The notes: generated from the sequence alone by a model not told the origin. A stretch of DNA of 64,000 bases from Actinomadura cremea (GCF_014648495.1 NZ_BMRF01000008.1:124001-188000), one strand, 5' to 3'. Shown: positions 8,265 through 16,875, counted from the stretch's first letter. Translations and numbers: made by a program.

Positions 8265-9593
8265 GTGTCCGATGCCGACCCCGCCGTGCCGGCGGCCCGC
8301 AGAAGGCCGACCCTGGTCGTGGTCGCGGTGCTCGTCCTCGGCATCACGTTCGCGGTGGTCTTCTCGCGCGCGACCGAGCCCGGCGGGATCTCCGACGGTC
8401 CCCTGCTGAAGGCCCCCGCCGGCCCCGACGAGGTCCCCGCGGGCCCGATCATCGAGGCGCTCCCACCGGACTGCGGAGTGCCGGACGCCACCGTCGCCGG
8501 GCTCGCGCCCGGTGCCGGCCCCGAAGCCGAGACGGGAGCGGTCCTGGTGGGCGGCGGCCCGACCCACTGCAGGTGGTACTCGCTGGACGGCGGCGGGGCT
8601 GCGTGCGACCGGTGCGGGGACCGCTCCGAGAACGAGCGCGTCATCAGCATCGACATCACCGTGGCCCGGGGGCCGGGGCCGTCGGCGATCACCGAGGCGA
8701 TGCGGTGGGTGAGCACGGGCTGGCTGGGCACCCCGGAGGGCGCGGGTGAACCCGCGATCGTGGACGGCCTGGGAGACGAGGCCGCCGCCTACTACTCGAC
8801 GGCGAGCGACCTGGAAGGCGCGAGCGTCGGTTTCCGGGTGCGGAACGCCGTGGCGACCGTTCGCTACACGGGATGGGACGCCGGGGGCGCCGGGCGCGCG
8901 GTGATCCCGAAGAAGGCCGCCCTGGACGGGGCCCTCGCCGCGGCGGCCGAGACGGCGAAGAGCCTGGGCGGCGCGGGACGGCCCGTGGTGCGGGCGGCGC
9001 CGCGTTCGGGCGCACCGCCGCGGAAGGTTCCCGAGGCGTGTGACACGGTTCCCGGCTCCACCGCCGACAGGGTCGCCCGGGACGCGCGCCGGAGGACGGG
9101 CGAGCCGACCCTGCTCGCCATGTTCAAGGAACCCACGACGCCCCTCGACGCCTGCGCGTGGCACGCCGGGATCCCCTCGGCGAGCGAGGGGCGGGAGCGC
9201 ACGCTCACGGTGGCGCTCGCGGTCACCGACGAGCGGACGCCGCGCCTGGGGATGCCCGCGGCGACGCGGCACTTCCTGAGCCTCTACCGGGACCGGCGGT
9301 CCGGCGAGAGCCGCGTCGGGTCCGGCGAGAGCCGCGTCGGGTCCGGCGAGAGCCGCGTCGGGTTCGTCGACTTCGAGCCGCTCACCGGACCGGGCGAGCG
9401 GGCGTTCGCGGTGACCAGGGTCGCGAGGAGCCCGCGGGAGGGCGACATGGGCCTGGTGGTCTTCCAGAAGGACGACGTGGTGGTCGAGGTGACGTACCAG
9501 GCGCGGGACGGGGAGACGGAACTCGGCGGGCGCCTGCTGATCGACGCGGCCTACACGGTCGCGGTCGCGGTGGAGAAGTCGCTGGAGCCGTGA
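8265..9593 (+). CDS. Membrane-anchored protein of unknown function
   Basis: 442 residues if started at GTG 8265, where GGGAG lies 5 bases upstream. An in-frame GTG at 8136 would add 43 basic residues but has no convincing ribosome site, so the start is uncertain. The protein has a short cytoplasmic N-terminus, one membrane helix (about residues 16-33, LVVVAVLVLGITFAVVF) and a large outside domain. The outside part contains paired cysteines (CGVPD, THCRW, CDRCGD, EACDTVP, DACAWH), which suggests disulfides. A two-part repeat is possible, because both halves contain a segment ending in cysteine-tryptophan (CRWYS and CAWHA). A 21-bp triple repeat encodes SGESRVG three times near residue 350. I do not recognise the family. 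Confidence 0.75.
   Translation: MSDADPAVPAARRRPTLVVVAVLVLGITFAVVFSRATEPGGISDGPLLKAPAGPDEVPAGPIIEALPPDCGVPDATVAGLAPGAGPEAETGAVLVGGGPTHCRWYSLDGGGAACDRCGDRSENERVISIDITVARGPGPSAITEAMRWVSTGWLGTPEGAGEPAIVDGLGDEAAAYYSTASDLEGASVGFRVRNAVATVRYTGWDAGGAGRAVIPKKAALDGALAAAAETAKSLGGAGRPVVRAAPRSGAPPRKVPEACDTVPGSTADRVARDARRRTGEPTLLAMFKEPTTPLDACAWHAGIPSASEGRERTLTVALAVTDERTPRLGMPAATRHFLSLYRDRRSGESRVGSGESRVGSGESRVGFVDFEPLTGPGERAFAVTRVARSPREGDMGLVVFQKDDVVVEVTYQARDGETELGGRLLIDAAYTVAVAVEKSLEP
9300..9362 (+). repeat. Three perfect 21-bp tandem copies inside the CDS
   Basis: Three identical in-frame copies of a 21-bp unit that begins TCCGGCGAGAGCCGC and encodes the heptapeptide SGESRVG. The absence of any divergence suggests recent slippage; copy number may vary between strains. 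Confidence 0.95.
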
Positions 9594-9697
9594 CTCCGGT
9601 CCCGGTGCGGAAGTCCTTGCCGCCCCGCCGTCGGCGGCGCGGGCGCTCGCTGCGCGGATCGAGCGGGGGAGAGTACGACCTCCGGGGGCTGATCGGG

Positions 9698-9726
9698 CCG
9701 GCCGGGGAGCTGCGCTCCCCGGCCGG
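9698..9726. terminator. Bidirectional terminator between convergent genes
   Basis: Perfect 13-bp inverted repeat CCGGCCGGGGAGC / GCTCCCCGGCCGG with a 3-base loop. It sits between the membrane-anchored protein (ends 9593) and the convergent E2 gene (ends 9738), and so can serve both. Confidence 0.8.
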
Positions 9727-9737
9727 TTCGTCAGCCG

Positions 9738-11078
9738 CTAGCTCCAGGCGAGCATGCGGAGGGGGTCCTCGAGCATGTCGCCGACGTCGCGCAGGACGCG
9801 GGAGCCCAGTTCGCCGTCGACCATGCGGTGGTCGAACGAGAGGGAGAGCGTGGTGACCTTGCGGATCGCCAGCTCGCCCTCGTGCACCCACGGCATGTCG
9901 CGGACCTGGCCGAAGGCCAGGATCGCCGCCTCCCCGGGCGTGATGATCGGAGTGCCGGTGTCGACGCCGAACACGCCGACGTTGGTGATCGTGATCGTCC
10001 CGTCCGACAGGTCGGCGGGGGACGCCTTGCCCGCGCGGGCCTTCGCGGCGAGGTCGTTCAGCGCGCGCGCGAGGCCGGGCAGGTCGAGGTCTTGCGCGTC
10101 CTTGATCTTCGGCACGATGAGGCCGCGCTCGGTGGCGGCCGCGATGCCGAGGTTCACGTAGCGCTTGACGACGATCTCCGCACCGGACGGGCCGTCCTCC
10201 CACGTCGCGTTCACCATCGGGTGCCGCGCCACGGCGGTGAGCAGCGCGCGCGCCACCAGCAGGAGCGGGGACACCTTCACGTCCGCGAACTCGGGGAGTT
10301 CGCGGATGCGCTTGACCGCGTCCATGGTGCGCGTGACGTCCACCTGGAGGAACTCGGTCACGTGCGGGGCGGTGAAGGCCGAGCCGGTCATCGCGGCGGC
10401 GGTCGCCTTGCGGACGCCCTTGACCGGGATCCGCTCCTCGCGGGCGCTCGGAGCGGCGGGGGGCGCCGACGTGGCGGCGTGGACGTCGTCGCGGGTGATC
10501 GAGCCGTTCGGGCCCGAGCCGGTGATCGTGGACAGGTCGACGCCGAGGTCCTTGGCGAGTTTGCGGACGGGGGGCTTCGCCAGCGGCCGGTTTTCCACAG
10601 GCTGTGGACGAGGCGCGGGCGCCTGCCGGGGTACCGACGGTGCCGCACCGTTCGTCTTGCGGGGACGGCGGCGCGTCGATCCCTCCTTCACCCCGTACCC
10701 CACGAGGACGGGCGTGCGCTTCGGCTTGTCGGGGGCCGTCATGCCCGGTTCGTCCGCCGTGGGGACGGCGTCGGCCTCCGCGAGCGCCGCCGCCTGCGCG
10801 GGGGGTTCGGACATCGGGGTCGCGACGGCGGCGCCCTCCGCGCCGACCGCGATGATCGGGGTGCCGACGTCGACCGTCTGGCCCTCGGAGACGAAGAGTT
10901 CGGCGACGACGCCCTCGAACGGGCACGGCAGTTCGACGATCGCCTTGGCCGTCTCGATCTCGACGATCGTCTGGTTGATCTCGACGGTGTCGCCGGGCTG
11001 CACGTGCCACTTGACGATCTCGGCCTCGGTCAGCCCCTCGCCGACGTCCGGCAACTTGAAGAGGTTCGGTTCGGTCAC
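9738..11078 (-). CDS. bkdC: Dihydrolipoamide acyltransferase (E2) of branched-chain 2-oxoacid dehydrogenase
   Basis: 446 residues from GTG 11078, preceded by AGGGGGAG. E2 is the core of a 2-oxoacid dehydrogenase complex and transfers the acyl group from lipoamide to CoA. The N-terminal lipoyl domain (about 4-78) has the lipoylated lysine in IETAK (K45). A peripheral-subunit-binding domain follows (VRKLAKDLGVDLSTITGSGP). The C-terminal acyltransferase domain ends with the catalytic DHRMVDGE motif. Linkers are Ala/Pro-rich. It belongs with the E1beta and E1alpha genes upstream on the same strand, but a TnpB element now lies between them. E1 type and the mycobacterial BkdABC order favour branched-chain substrates; pyruvate is not excluded. 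Confidence 0.88.
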   Translation of the reverse strand: MTEPNLFKLPDVGEGLTEAEIVKWHVQPGDTVEINQTIVEIETAKAIVELPCPFEGVVAELFVSEGQTVDVGTPIIAVGAEGAAVATPMSEPPAQAAALAEADAVPTADEPGMTAPDKPKRTPVLVGYGVKEGSTRRRPRKTNGAAPSVPRQAPAPRPQPVENRPLAKPPVRKLAKDLGVDLSTITGSGPNGSITRDDVHAATSAPPAAPSAREERIPVKGVRKATAAAMTGSAFTAPHVTEFLQVDVTRTMDAVKRIRELPEFADVKVSPLLLVARALLTAVARHPMVNATWEDGPSGAEIVVKRYVNLGIAAATERGLIVPKIKDAQDLDLPGLARALNDLAAKARAGKASPADLSDGTITITNVGVFGVDTGTPIITPGEAAILAFGQVRDMPWVHEGELAIRKVTTLSLSFDHRMVDGELGSRVLRDVGDMLEDPLRMLAWS

Positions 11079-11089
11079 CGGCTCCCCCT

Positions 11090-12391
11090 GAAGGTATGTC
11101 TGCGGATAGTAATCATGTGTGCACACACAGTGCCGGGCCGGGTGAAGTCGCAGTCATGCGGACGGCGTATAAGTGCCGGGCCTATCCCGATCCCGAGCAG
11201 GCGGCCATGTTCGGCCGCACGTTCGGTTGTGCGCGCCTGGTGTGGAACAAGACGCTCGCCGAACGGCGACGCGCCCACCACACCGAAGGAAGGAACATCC
11301 CCTATAAGGAGACCGACGCCGCACTGACCGGGTGGAAGAAAACCGAAGACCTGGCATTCCTGTCGGAGGTCTCCAGCGTTCCGTTGCAGCAGGTGCTGCG
11401 CCACCAGTACACGGCGTTCACCAACTTCTTTGCCGGCCGCGCGAAGTACCCGCGGTTCAAGACCCGCACCGGTCGTCAGGCCGCGCACTGCACCCGGTCG
11501 GCGTTCCGCATGCGCGGTGGTGAGCTGCGTATGGCCAAGACCACCGGGCCGCTGGCGTTCGTGTGGTCGTTCGACGACGTTGATGTGGCCGCGCTGGATC
11601 CGACGATGGTGGTGGTCTCGCGGGAGACGGGCGGTCGCTGGTACGTCAGCTTCGCCATCGACACCTGCGCTCCCGAACCGGCACCGCCGACCGGGCGCGA
11701 GCTTGGTCTCGATCTCGGCGTGGAGCACTTCGCGGTGACCTCTGAAGGCGAGCGCATAGCCAACCCGCGCCATCTGGAGCGGAAGCAGCGCAATCTGGCC
11801 CGGTACCAGCGGCGCATGGCCCGCAAGCAGCCCGGTTCGGCCAACCGGCGCAAGGCCAGGACCAAGGTCGCCCGCGCTCACCGCAAGGTCCGCCACGCCC
11901 GGCAGGATTTCCTGCATCGCATCAGCACGGCCTTGGTCCGCGAGGCCGACATGATCGTGATCGAGGACCTCACGGTCGCCAACATGGTGCGCAACCGCAA
12001 GCTCGCCCGAGCGATCGCCGTCTGCGGACGGGGTGAGTTCCGCCGCCAGTTGGAGTACAAGGCCGAGCGTGCCGGCCGCACCCTGGTGGTGATCGACCGC
12101 TGGTTTCCGTCCCCGAAGACCTGCTCGCACTGCGGGCATGTGCTGGACGAGCTGAAACTTTCCACCCGGCGCTGGACGTGTCCGGGCTGCCGTACCCGGC
12201 ACGACCGGGACATCAACGCGGCAAAGAACATCCTTGCGGCCGGTCGAGCCGTAGCCGGCGTACCTCCCGGCGATGTCTGTGGAGTCGATGTAAGACGGCA
12301 AGGGCCCTCCCTTCCGCAGCCGGCCACGAAGCAGAAAGACCCGCGGCGCGAGCCGTAGGAATCCCTCCCTTTCAGGGAGGGAGGCAGTCAA
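11090..12391 (+). mobile_element. IS200/IS605-family TnpB-only element
   Basis: About 1.3 kb carrying only tnpB, with no Y1 tyrosine transposase (tnpA), inserted between E1beta and E2 of the bkd operon in antisense orientation. The right end carries the hairpin TCCCTCCCT-TTC-AGGGAGGGA (12362-12382) followed by a TCAA end, a form I recall for actinobacterial and cyanobacterial TnpB elements. A 12-bp palindrome TGTGTGCACACA (11116-11127) lies near the left end. The left border is inferred: removing 11090-12391 joins CTCCCCCT to CACGCGAAGG. That restores a TGA stop for E1beta immediately before the E2 ribosome site. Without tnpA it would need a helper in trans to move. Confidence 0.78.
11156..12358 (+). 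CDS. tnpB: TnpB RNA-guided endonuclease (IS605 OrfB family)
   Basis: 400 residues. The start ATG 11156 gives the typical TnpB beginning MRTAYKCRAYPDPEQ; an in-frame ATG at 11096 would add 20 untypical residues. TnpB is the Cas12 ancestor, a nuclease guided by an omega-RNA made from the element's right end. The RuvC-like site looks intact: D186 in LGLDLGVEH, E270 in VIEDLTVANM and D352 in HDRDINAA. The zinc finger is CSHCGH...CPGC, and the N-terminal helix-turn-helix region is present. The length is normal, with no frameshift, so it is probably active. It is transcribed against the bkd operon. Confidence 0.92.
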   Translation: MRTAYKCRAYPDPEQAAMFGRTFGCARLVWNKTLAERRRAHHTEGRNIPYKETDAALTGWKKTEDLAFLSEVSSVPLQQVLRHQYTAFTNFFAGRAKYPRFKTRTGRQAAHCTRSAFRMRGGELRMAKTTGPLAFVWSFDDVDVAALDPTMVVVSRETGGRWYVSFAIDTCAPEPAPPTGRELGLDLGVEHFAVTSEGERIANPRHLERKQRNLARYQRRMARKQPGSANRRKARTKVARAHRKVRHARQDFLHRISTALVREADMIVIEDLTVANMVRNRKLARAIAVCGRGEFRRQLEYKAERAGRTLVVIDRWFPSPKTCSHCGHVLDELKLSTRRWTCPGCRTRHDRDINAAKNILAAGRAVAGVPPGDVCGVDVRRQGPSLPQPATKQKDPRREP

Positions 12392-12411
12392 CACGCGAAG
12401 GTCCGGTCGAC
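12290..12411 (+). ncRNA. Predicted omega-RNA (reRNA) with guide at its 3' end
   Basis: In IS605-type elements the guide RNA overlaps the end of tnpB and runs out of the right end, the last 16-20 bases being flanking DNA. Here the 9-bp hairpin at 12362-12382 and the end TCAA (12388-12391) mark the scaffold end. The guide would start at 12392 (CACGCGAAGGTCCGGTCG), which is the 3' end of the E1beta gene. The 5' limit is not visible and is only a rough placement. Confidence 0.55.
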
Positions 12412-13377
12412 CGCGTCGAGGATGCGGTCGAGGTCGGGCAGGTAGTGGTCCTCGAGGCGGGACGGCGGGTAGGGCGTGGAGAACCCGCCGACGCGGAGCA
12501 CGGGCGCTTCGAGCCGGTAGAAGCACCGCTCGGTGATCCGCGCGGCCAGTTCGGCGCCGTACCCGTTGAAGACGGGGGCCTCGTGGACGACGACGCAGCG
12601 GCCCGTCCGGTCGACGGAGTCGGCGACCCTGTCCATGTCGAGGGGGTTCAGCGAGCGCAGGTCGATCACCTCGAGGGACCGGCCCTCCTCCTGCGCGGCC
12701 GCCGCGGCCTCCAGGCACGTCTTCACCGACGGCCCGTACGCCAGCACGGTCACGTGCTCGCCCGGACGGACGACGCGGGCCGCGTCGAACGCCGTCCAGC
12801 CCGCCGCGCCGGCGTCGAGGTCGACGTCGGCCTTGTCCCAGTACCGGCGCTTCGGCTCGAAGAAGATCACCGGGTCGGGGGACGAGATCGACTGCTGGAT
12901 CATCGTGAACGCGTCCGCCGGGTTCGAGCACGCGACGACCCGCAGGCCCGCGGTGTGCGTGAAGTACGCCTCCGGCGACTCCGAGTGGTGCTCGACCGCG
13001 CCGATGCCGCCGCCGCACGGGATCCGGACGACGACCGGCAGTTCGAGCGCGCCGAGGGACCGCATCCGCATCTTCGCGAGCTGCGTGATGATCTGGTCGG
13101 CGGCCGGGTACACGAACCCGTCGAACTGGATCTCGACGACCGGCCGGTAGCCGCGCAGGGCGAGGCCGATCGCGGTGCCGACGATGCCCGACTCGGCGAG
13201 CGGGGTGTCGATGACCCGCTCCTCGCCGAAGTCCTTCTGCAGCCCGTCCGTGATGCGGAAGACGCCGCCGAGCTTCCCGACGTCCTCGCCCATCACCAGG
13301 ACCTTCGGGTCGTTCTCCATGGCCTTGCGCAGGCCGGTGTTGATGGCCTTGCCCAGCGTCAGGGTCTCGGCGCTCAT
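12388..13377 (-). CDS. bkdB: 2-oxoacid dehydrogenase E1 beta subunit
   Basis: 329 residues. Together with E1alpha it makes the thiamine-diphosphate decarboxylase of the branched-chain 2-oxoacid dehydrogenase complex. The family pattern is clear: VLVMGEDVGKLGGVF near the start, DTPLAESGIVGTAIGLALRG, EIQFDGFVYPAADQI, the substrate/K-ion loop RIPCGGGIGAVEHHSESPEA and the C-terminal transketolase-like domain (EVIDLRSLNPLD, VVHEAPVFNGYGAELAA). The start overlaps the E1alpha stop (ATGA). The stop TGA (12388-12390) lies in the last bases of the TnpB element. The insertion appears to have replaced the native stop and added one cysteine codon. Confidence 0.9.
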   Translation of the reverse strand: MSAETLTLGKAINTGLRKAMENDPKVLVMGEDVGKLGGVFRITDGLQKDFGEERVIDTPLAESGIVGTAIGLALRGYRPVVEIQFDGFVYPAADQIITQLAKMRMRSLGALELPVVVRIPCGGGIGAVEHHSESPEAYFTHTAGLRVVACSNPADAFTMIQQSISSPDPVIFFEPKRRYWDKADVDLDAGAAGWTAFDAARVVRPGEHVTVLAYGPSVKTCLEAAAAAQEEGRSLEVIDLRSLNPLDMDRVADSVDRTGRCVVVHEAPVFNGYGAELAARITERCFYRLEAPVLRVGGFSTPYPPSRLEDHYLPDLDRILDAVDRTFAC

Positions 13378-14516
13378 GACGCGACCTCTTCCTCGAACGA
13401 CGCCAGGTAGGCGGCGAACCTCTCCTGCTCCTCGGTCATCAGCGGGTGCGGGTCGGCGTACACGTGCTCGAACATCGACAGCGGCTCCGGGTCCGGCAGG
13501 GCCAGGCAGCCCTTGCGCAGCTCGGCGGCGACGTCCTTGGCCTCGGCCTCGACGCCGTCGAAGAACGCGGCGTCGGCCAGGTCGCCGCGGGTCAGGTACG
13601 CCTTGACGCGCTCGATCGGGTCCTTGAGCTTCCAGGACTCCTCTTCCGCCTTCATCCGGTAGCGGGTCGGGTCGTCCGTGGTGGTGTGGGCGCCCATCCG
13701 GTACGTGAACGCCTCGATGAGCATCGGGCCCTGCCCGGTGCGGGCGGCCTCCAGGGCCTTGCGCGTGACGGCGAGGCAGGCGAACACGTCGTTGCCGTCC
13801 ACACGCACACCGGGGAACCCGTAACCCGCGGCGCGCTTGTAGAGCGGGATGCGCGACTGCTTCTCCAGCGGCTCGGAGATGGCCCACTGGTTGTTCTGGC
13901 AGAAGAACACGATCGGGGCGTTGAACACCGAGGCGAACACGAACGCCTCGTTCACGTCCCCCTGCGAGGTGGCGCCGTCGCCGAAGTAGGCGATGGCCGC
14001 GCCCGCCGACGGCGAACCGAGGACGCCGTCCCGCTGGATCCCCATGGCGTAGCCGGTCGCGTGCAGCGTCTGGCTGCCGATCACGACCGTGTACAGGTGG
14101 AAGCCGTGCTCGGCCGGGTCCCAGCCGCCGTGGTTGACGCCCCGGAACAGGCCCAGCAGGTTCAGCGGGTTCACGTCCCGGCACCACGCGACGCCGTGCT
14201 CCCGGTACGTCGGGAACACCATGTCGTGCTCGGAGAGCGCCCGGCCGGAGCCGATCTGCGCCGCTTCCTGCCCGAGCAGCGACGCCCACAGCCCCAGCTC
14301 GCCCTGCCGGGTCAGCGCCACGGCCTCCCGGTCGATGCGCCGGGTGATCACCAGGTCGCGGTAGAGCGCGCGGACCTCGTCCGCGGTCAGCTCCAGGGGG
14401 TAGTCGGGATGCTCGACGCGCTCACCCTCGGGGGTGAGCAGCTGGACGGGCTCTGGCTCGGCGGTCGCGGCGGTGGCCGGCGCGCCTCGCACGGAGTCGA
14501 TCGTCATCGATGACAC
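13374..14516 (-). CDS. bkdA: 2-oxoacid dehydrogenase E1 alpha subunit
   Basis: 380 residues, the thiamine-diphosphate-binding half of E1. The cofactor motif is GDGATSQGDVNEAFVFAS ending in QNNQWAIS (the GDG-to-NN motif). The phosphorylation-loop region reads YRMGAHTTTDDPTRYR. The N-terminal part (QLLTPEGERVEHPDYPLELT, GQEAAQIGSGRAL) resembles the mycobacterial BkdA/PdhA group. It is the first gene of a minus-strand operon followed by E1beta with a 4-base overlap. Assignment to branched-chain rather than pyruvate substrate is inferred from that similarity and from the absence of an E3 gene here. Confidence 0.88.
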   Translation of the reverse strand: MSSMTIDSVRGAPATAATAEPEPVQLLTPEGERVEHPDYPLELTADEVRALYRDLVITRRIDREAVALTRQGELGLWASLLGQEAAQIGSGRALSEHDMVFPTYREHGVAWCRDVNPLNLLGLFRGVNHGGWDPAEHGFHLYTVVIGSQTLHATGYAMGIQRDGVLGSPSAGAAIAYFGDGATSQGDVNEAFVFASVFNAPIVFFCQNNQWAISEPLEKQSRIPLYKRAAGYGFPGVRVDGNDVFACLAVTRKALEAARTGQGPMLIEAFTYRMGAHTTTDDPTRYRMKAEEESWKLKDPIERVKAYLTRGDLADAAFFDGVEAEAKDVAAELRKGCLALPDPEPLSMFEHVYADPHPLMTEEQERFAAYLASFEEEVAS

Positions 14517-14572
14517 TCCTCGTTCGGGGCCGGAACGCGGGATCGCCGCACGCCGGCCGGGATCAGTGACCT

Positions 14573-14586
14573 CTTACCCCGGTAAG
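14573..14586 (-). promoter_or_regulatory. Dyad in the promoter region of the bkd operon
   Basis: CTTACC-CC-GGTAAG is a perfect 6-bp inverted repeat about 57 bases upstream of the E1alpha start. It could be an operator, for example for an Lrp/AsnC or GntR regulator. The regulator is not encoded nearby. Confidence 0.4.
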
Positions 14587-14707
14587 GGACAAAGGCCGCT
14601 GATGCCATCGTGGCAGACATCACACCCCGTGGTGCAAGTCCCGCCGACCGGTTCCCTACCCGAACTCCGCGCGATGATCCGTGGGCGCGCGGTCCGTCAC
14701 CGTCCGC

Positions 14708-16330
14708 TCAGTCCCGGGACAGGACGCGCGTCACGCCGGCCGCGACCGTCAGCCCGAGGACCAGGCCCGCCGCGACGATGAAGTTCGCGATCCACTGGTA
14801 GACGCCCTTCGGCGCGAACACCGCCTCCTGGCCGAGGTTGCCGATCGGGAGGATCAGGTCGAGCGTGTAGAAGAACGCGTTGAAGTGCGGGCTGTCGTCG
14901 GCGTTCAGCTTGTCGGGGGCGCGGTCGCCGGAGTACACGATCGTCCCGAACACCAGCAGGCCGATCAGCCAGGTCGCCGCCCGGAACGGCCGGTAGCCGT
15001 AGCCGACGAGGCCGTCCTGCATCCAGCCGATGGTCTTGCGCAGGACGCCCTGCGTCGCCCGGCGGTCCCGCGCCTTCGCGAGCAGCACCGACCGCCCGTC
15101 CGCGTCCAGGCCGAGCGCCCGGTACGTCTGCGCGAGCCGCTCGTACGGCTGCGGCGCGTACCCGTCGGTGTCGCGGCGCAGCCAGCCCAGCCGCGCTTTC
15201 GCGTTCATCGGCGGGTCGAGCGTCTCGTACTGCAGCCCGTCCAGCTGGAGCCGCTCCGCCCACGTGTCCGCCGCGTCCCGCAGCAGGTTGATGCGCGCGT
15301 ACGACAGGTCCGCGACGCCCCGGATCGGCTCGGCGGGGCGCAGCAGCACCTCCTCCGCCTGGACGCGCTGCAGGCTCAGCGCCGTCCCCTCCGGGTTGAT
15401 CAGCCGGGCCTCGCTCAGGCTGAGCTGGCCGGTGACCCGCGCCCCGGCGAACGACACCGCGCCCTCGGCGACGAACCCGTCCGAGCAGTAGACGTCGTTC
15501 TCCACGCCCAGGTCGTCGCAGTTCAGCGCCGTCCGTCCCTTGTTGACCAGGCGGGCGCCGACGAACGACAGGTAGCCGCCGACGCGGGCGCCGCGCAGCC
15601 GCACCTCGCCCTCCGCGGTGAACCCGCCGTCGCAGAACACGTTCGCTGCGACGTCGAGCCGGCTCGCGGTCAGCGCGGCACCGCCCGGATTGTGCAGCCG
15701 CGCCTTCCGGAAGATCAGCTGCCCGCCGATGCGCGCCCCGGGCAGCCGCACCTCCCCGCTGGCGGCGAACCCCTGGTCGCAGTACACGTTCGCCTCGACG
15801 GTCAGCCGGTCGGCCAGCAGCGCGTCGCCGTCCGGGTTCGCGAGCTGGACGCCCGACATGTTCAGGATGCCGGTCACGTTCGCGCCGTCCAGCCACAGGC
15901 CGCCCGAGATGTGGCTGCCCTCCAGCCACAGGTGCCCGTCGACGCGGGTGCCGGACGCCACCAGTCCGGGCAGTCGGCAGCGCATCATGTGCACGCTGTT
16001 CATGCTCGCCCAGTACAGGTGCGGGGCCTCGTCGAACGCGCAGCCGGTCAGCGCCAGCGGGACCTCGACGGTCGCGTGCCCGAGGTTCAGCGAACCGAAG
16101 ACGCGGGCGCCGTTCAGCCGGACGGCGGCGACGTGGCCGGGTTCGGGCGGGACGGCGCCGGCCAGCAGCGCGACCAGCACCTCGGCGCGGATCAGCCGGT
16201 CGTGCCCCCAGCGCGCCGCCTGGCCCGGATCGTCCAGCGCCGGGTCCCCGGAGGACAGGTCGACGAGCTCGCCCTTCGGGAACGCCTCCCACAGGCGGCG
16301 CTCGGAAGGGGACAGATCCTCGATGTTCAT
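14708..16330 (-). CDS. Beta-helix repeat membrane protein (membrane-associated oxidoreductase-like)
   Basis: 540 residues; ATG 16330 starts a clean N-terminus MNIEDLSPSERRLWEAF. The middle (about residues 60-340) is built of repeats. At least three consecutive units have a 49-residue period, each with the pattern GF.A.GEVRL.GAR.GG.L followed by ARL.N..G.AL and an NVFCD/DVYCS-like end. This suggests a right-handed beta-helix of the pentapeptide-repeat kind. The C-terminus has two or three membrane helices (RAATWLIGLLVFGTIVY; FIVAAGLVLGLTVAAGVTRV). In Streptomyces such proteins are commonly annotated as membrane-associated oxidoreductases, but I see no cofactor site. It is divergent from purS. 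Role unknown; possibly a scaffold at the membrane. Confidence 0.8.
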   Translation of the reverse strand: MNIEDLSPSERRLWEAFPKGELVDLSSGDPALDDPGQAARWGHDRLIRAEVLVALLAGAVPPEPGHVAAVRLNGARVFGSLNLGHATVEVPLALTGCAFDEAPHLYWASMNSVHMMRCRLPGLVASGTRVDGHLWLEGSHISGGLWLDGANVTGILNMSGVQLANPDGDALLADRLTVEANVYCDQGFAASGEVRLPGARIGGQLIFRKARLHNPGGAALTASRLDVAANVFCDGGFTAEGEVRLRGARVGGYLSFVGARLVNKGRTALNCDDLGVENDVYCSDGFVAEGAVSFAGARVTGQLSLSEARLINPEGTALSLQRVQAEEVLLRPAEPIRGVADLSYARINLLRDAADTWAERLQLDGLQYETLDPPMNAKARLGWLRRDTDGYAPQPYERLAQTYRALGLDADGRSVLLAKARDRRATQGVLRKTIGWMQDGLVGYGYRPFRAATWLIGLLVFGTIVYSGDRAPDKLNADDSPHFNAFFYTLDLILPIGNLGQEAVFAPKGVYQWIANFIVAAGLVLGLTVAAGVTRVLSRD

Positions 16331-16430
16331 TGCTCGGCTCCGGTGGTCCGGGGGGACGGTGGGCTGTGTCTGCAATGGTGCCGTACGCTTCAGGTCGTCA
16401 GGAAAATCGCAGATCAGTGAGGGGGCGATC

Positions 16431-16673
16431 GTGGCGCGTGTCGTCGTCGACGTCATGCTCAAGCCGGAGATCCTCGACCCGCAGGGGCAGGCGATCGCCC
16501 GGAAGCTGCCGCAGCTCGGGTTCGAGGGCGTCGTCGCGGTCCGCCAGGGCAAGCGGTTCGAGGTCGAGCTCGAGGGCGAGGCCGACGAGGCGGCGCTGGA
16601 GCGGGTCCGCAAGATCGCGGAGACGCTGCTGGCGAACCCGGTGATCGAGAACTTCGAAGTCCGGGTGCTCTGA
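16431..16673 (+). CDS. purS: Phosphoribosylformylglycinamidine synthase subunit PurS
   Basis: 80 residues from GTG 16431 with GAGGGGG 6 bases upstream. PurS is the small bridging subunit of the three-part FGAM synthase (PurS/PurQ/PurL), which makes formylglycinamidine ribotide from FGAR, glutamine and ATP. The sequence VVVDVMLKPEILDPQGQAI and LGFEGVVAVRQGKRFEVEL is typical of the family and the length is usual. purQ and purL follow downstream, separated by a small ATPase gene. Confidence 0.95.
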   Translation: MARVVVDVMLKPEILDPQGQAIARKLPQLGFEGVVAVRQGKRFEVELEGEADEAALERVRKIAETLLANPVIENFEVRVL

Positions 16674-16875
16674 CCCGGAATGGCGGAAATGCCACCTCGA
16701 TGATGCGCTCGTTCCGGCGCGTTCCCATTCACGTGAACCGTTGACCACGTCACCGAGGATTCACGGAAAGACCCGCCAGTGTGGCGATTACGCGGGTTTC
16801 CGCGGGGGAAGCCTTACCTGCGGCCGAGTCGTCGAACACGCTCCGGGGACGGGGGACGTCCGAGCGAGCCGGGGC

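Noticed and set aside
11096-11155. Longer TnpB start at 11096
   Set aside because: The added residues are unlike TnpB N-termini and include the left-end palindrome of the element.
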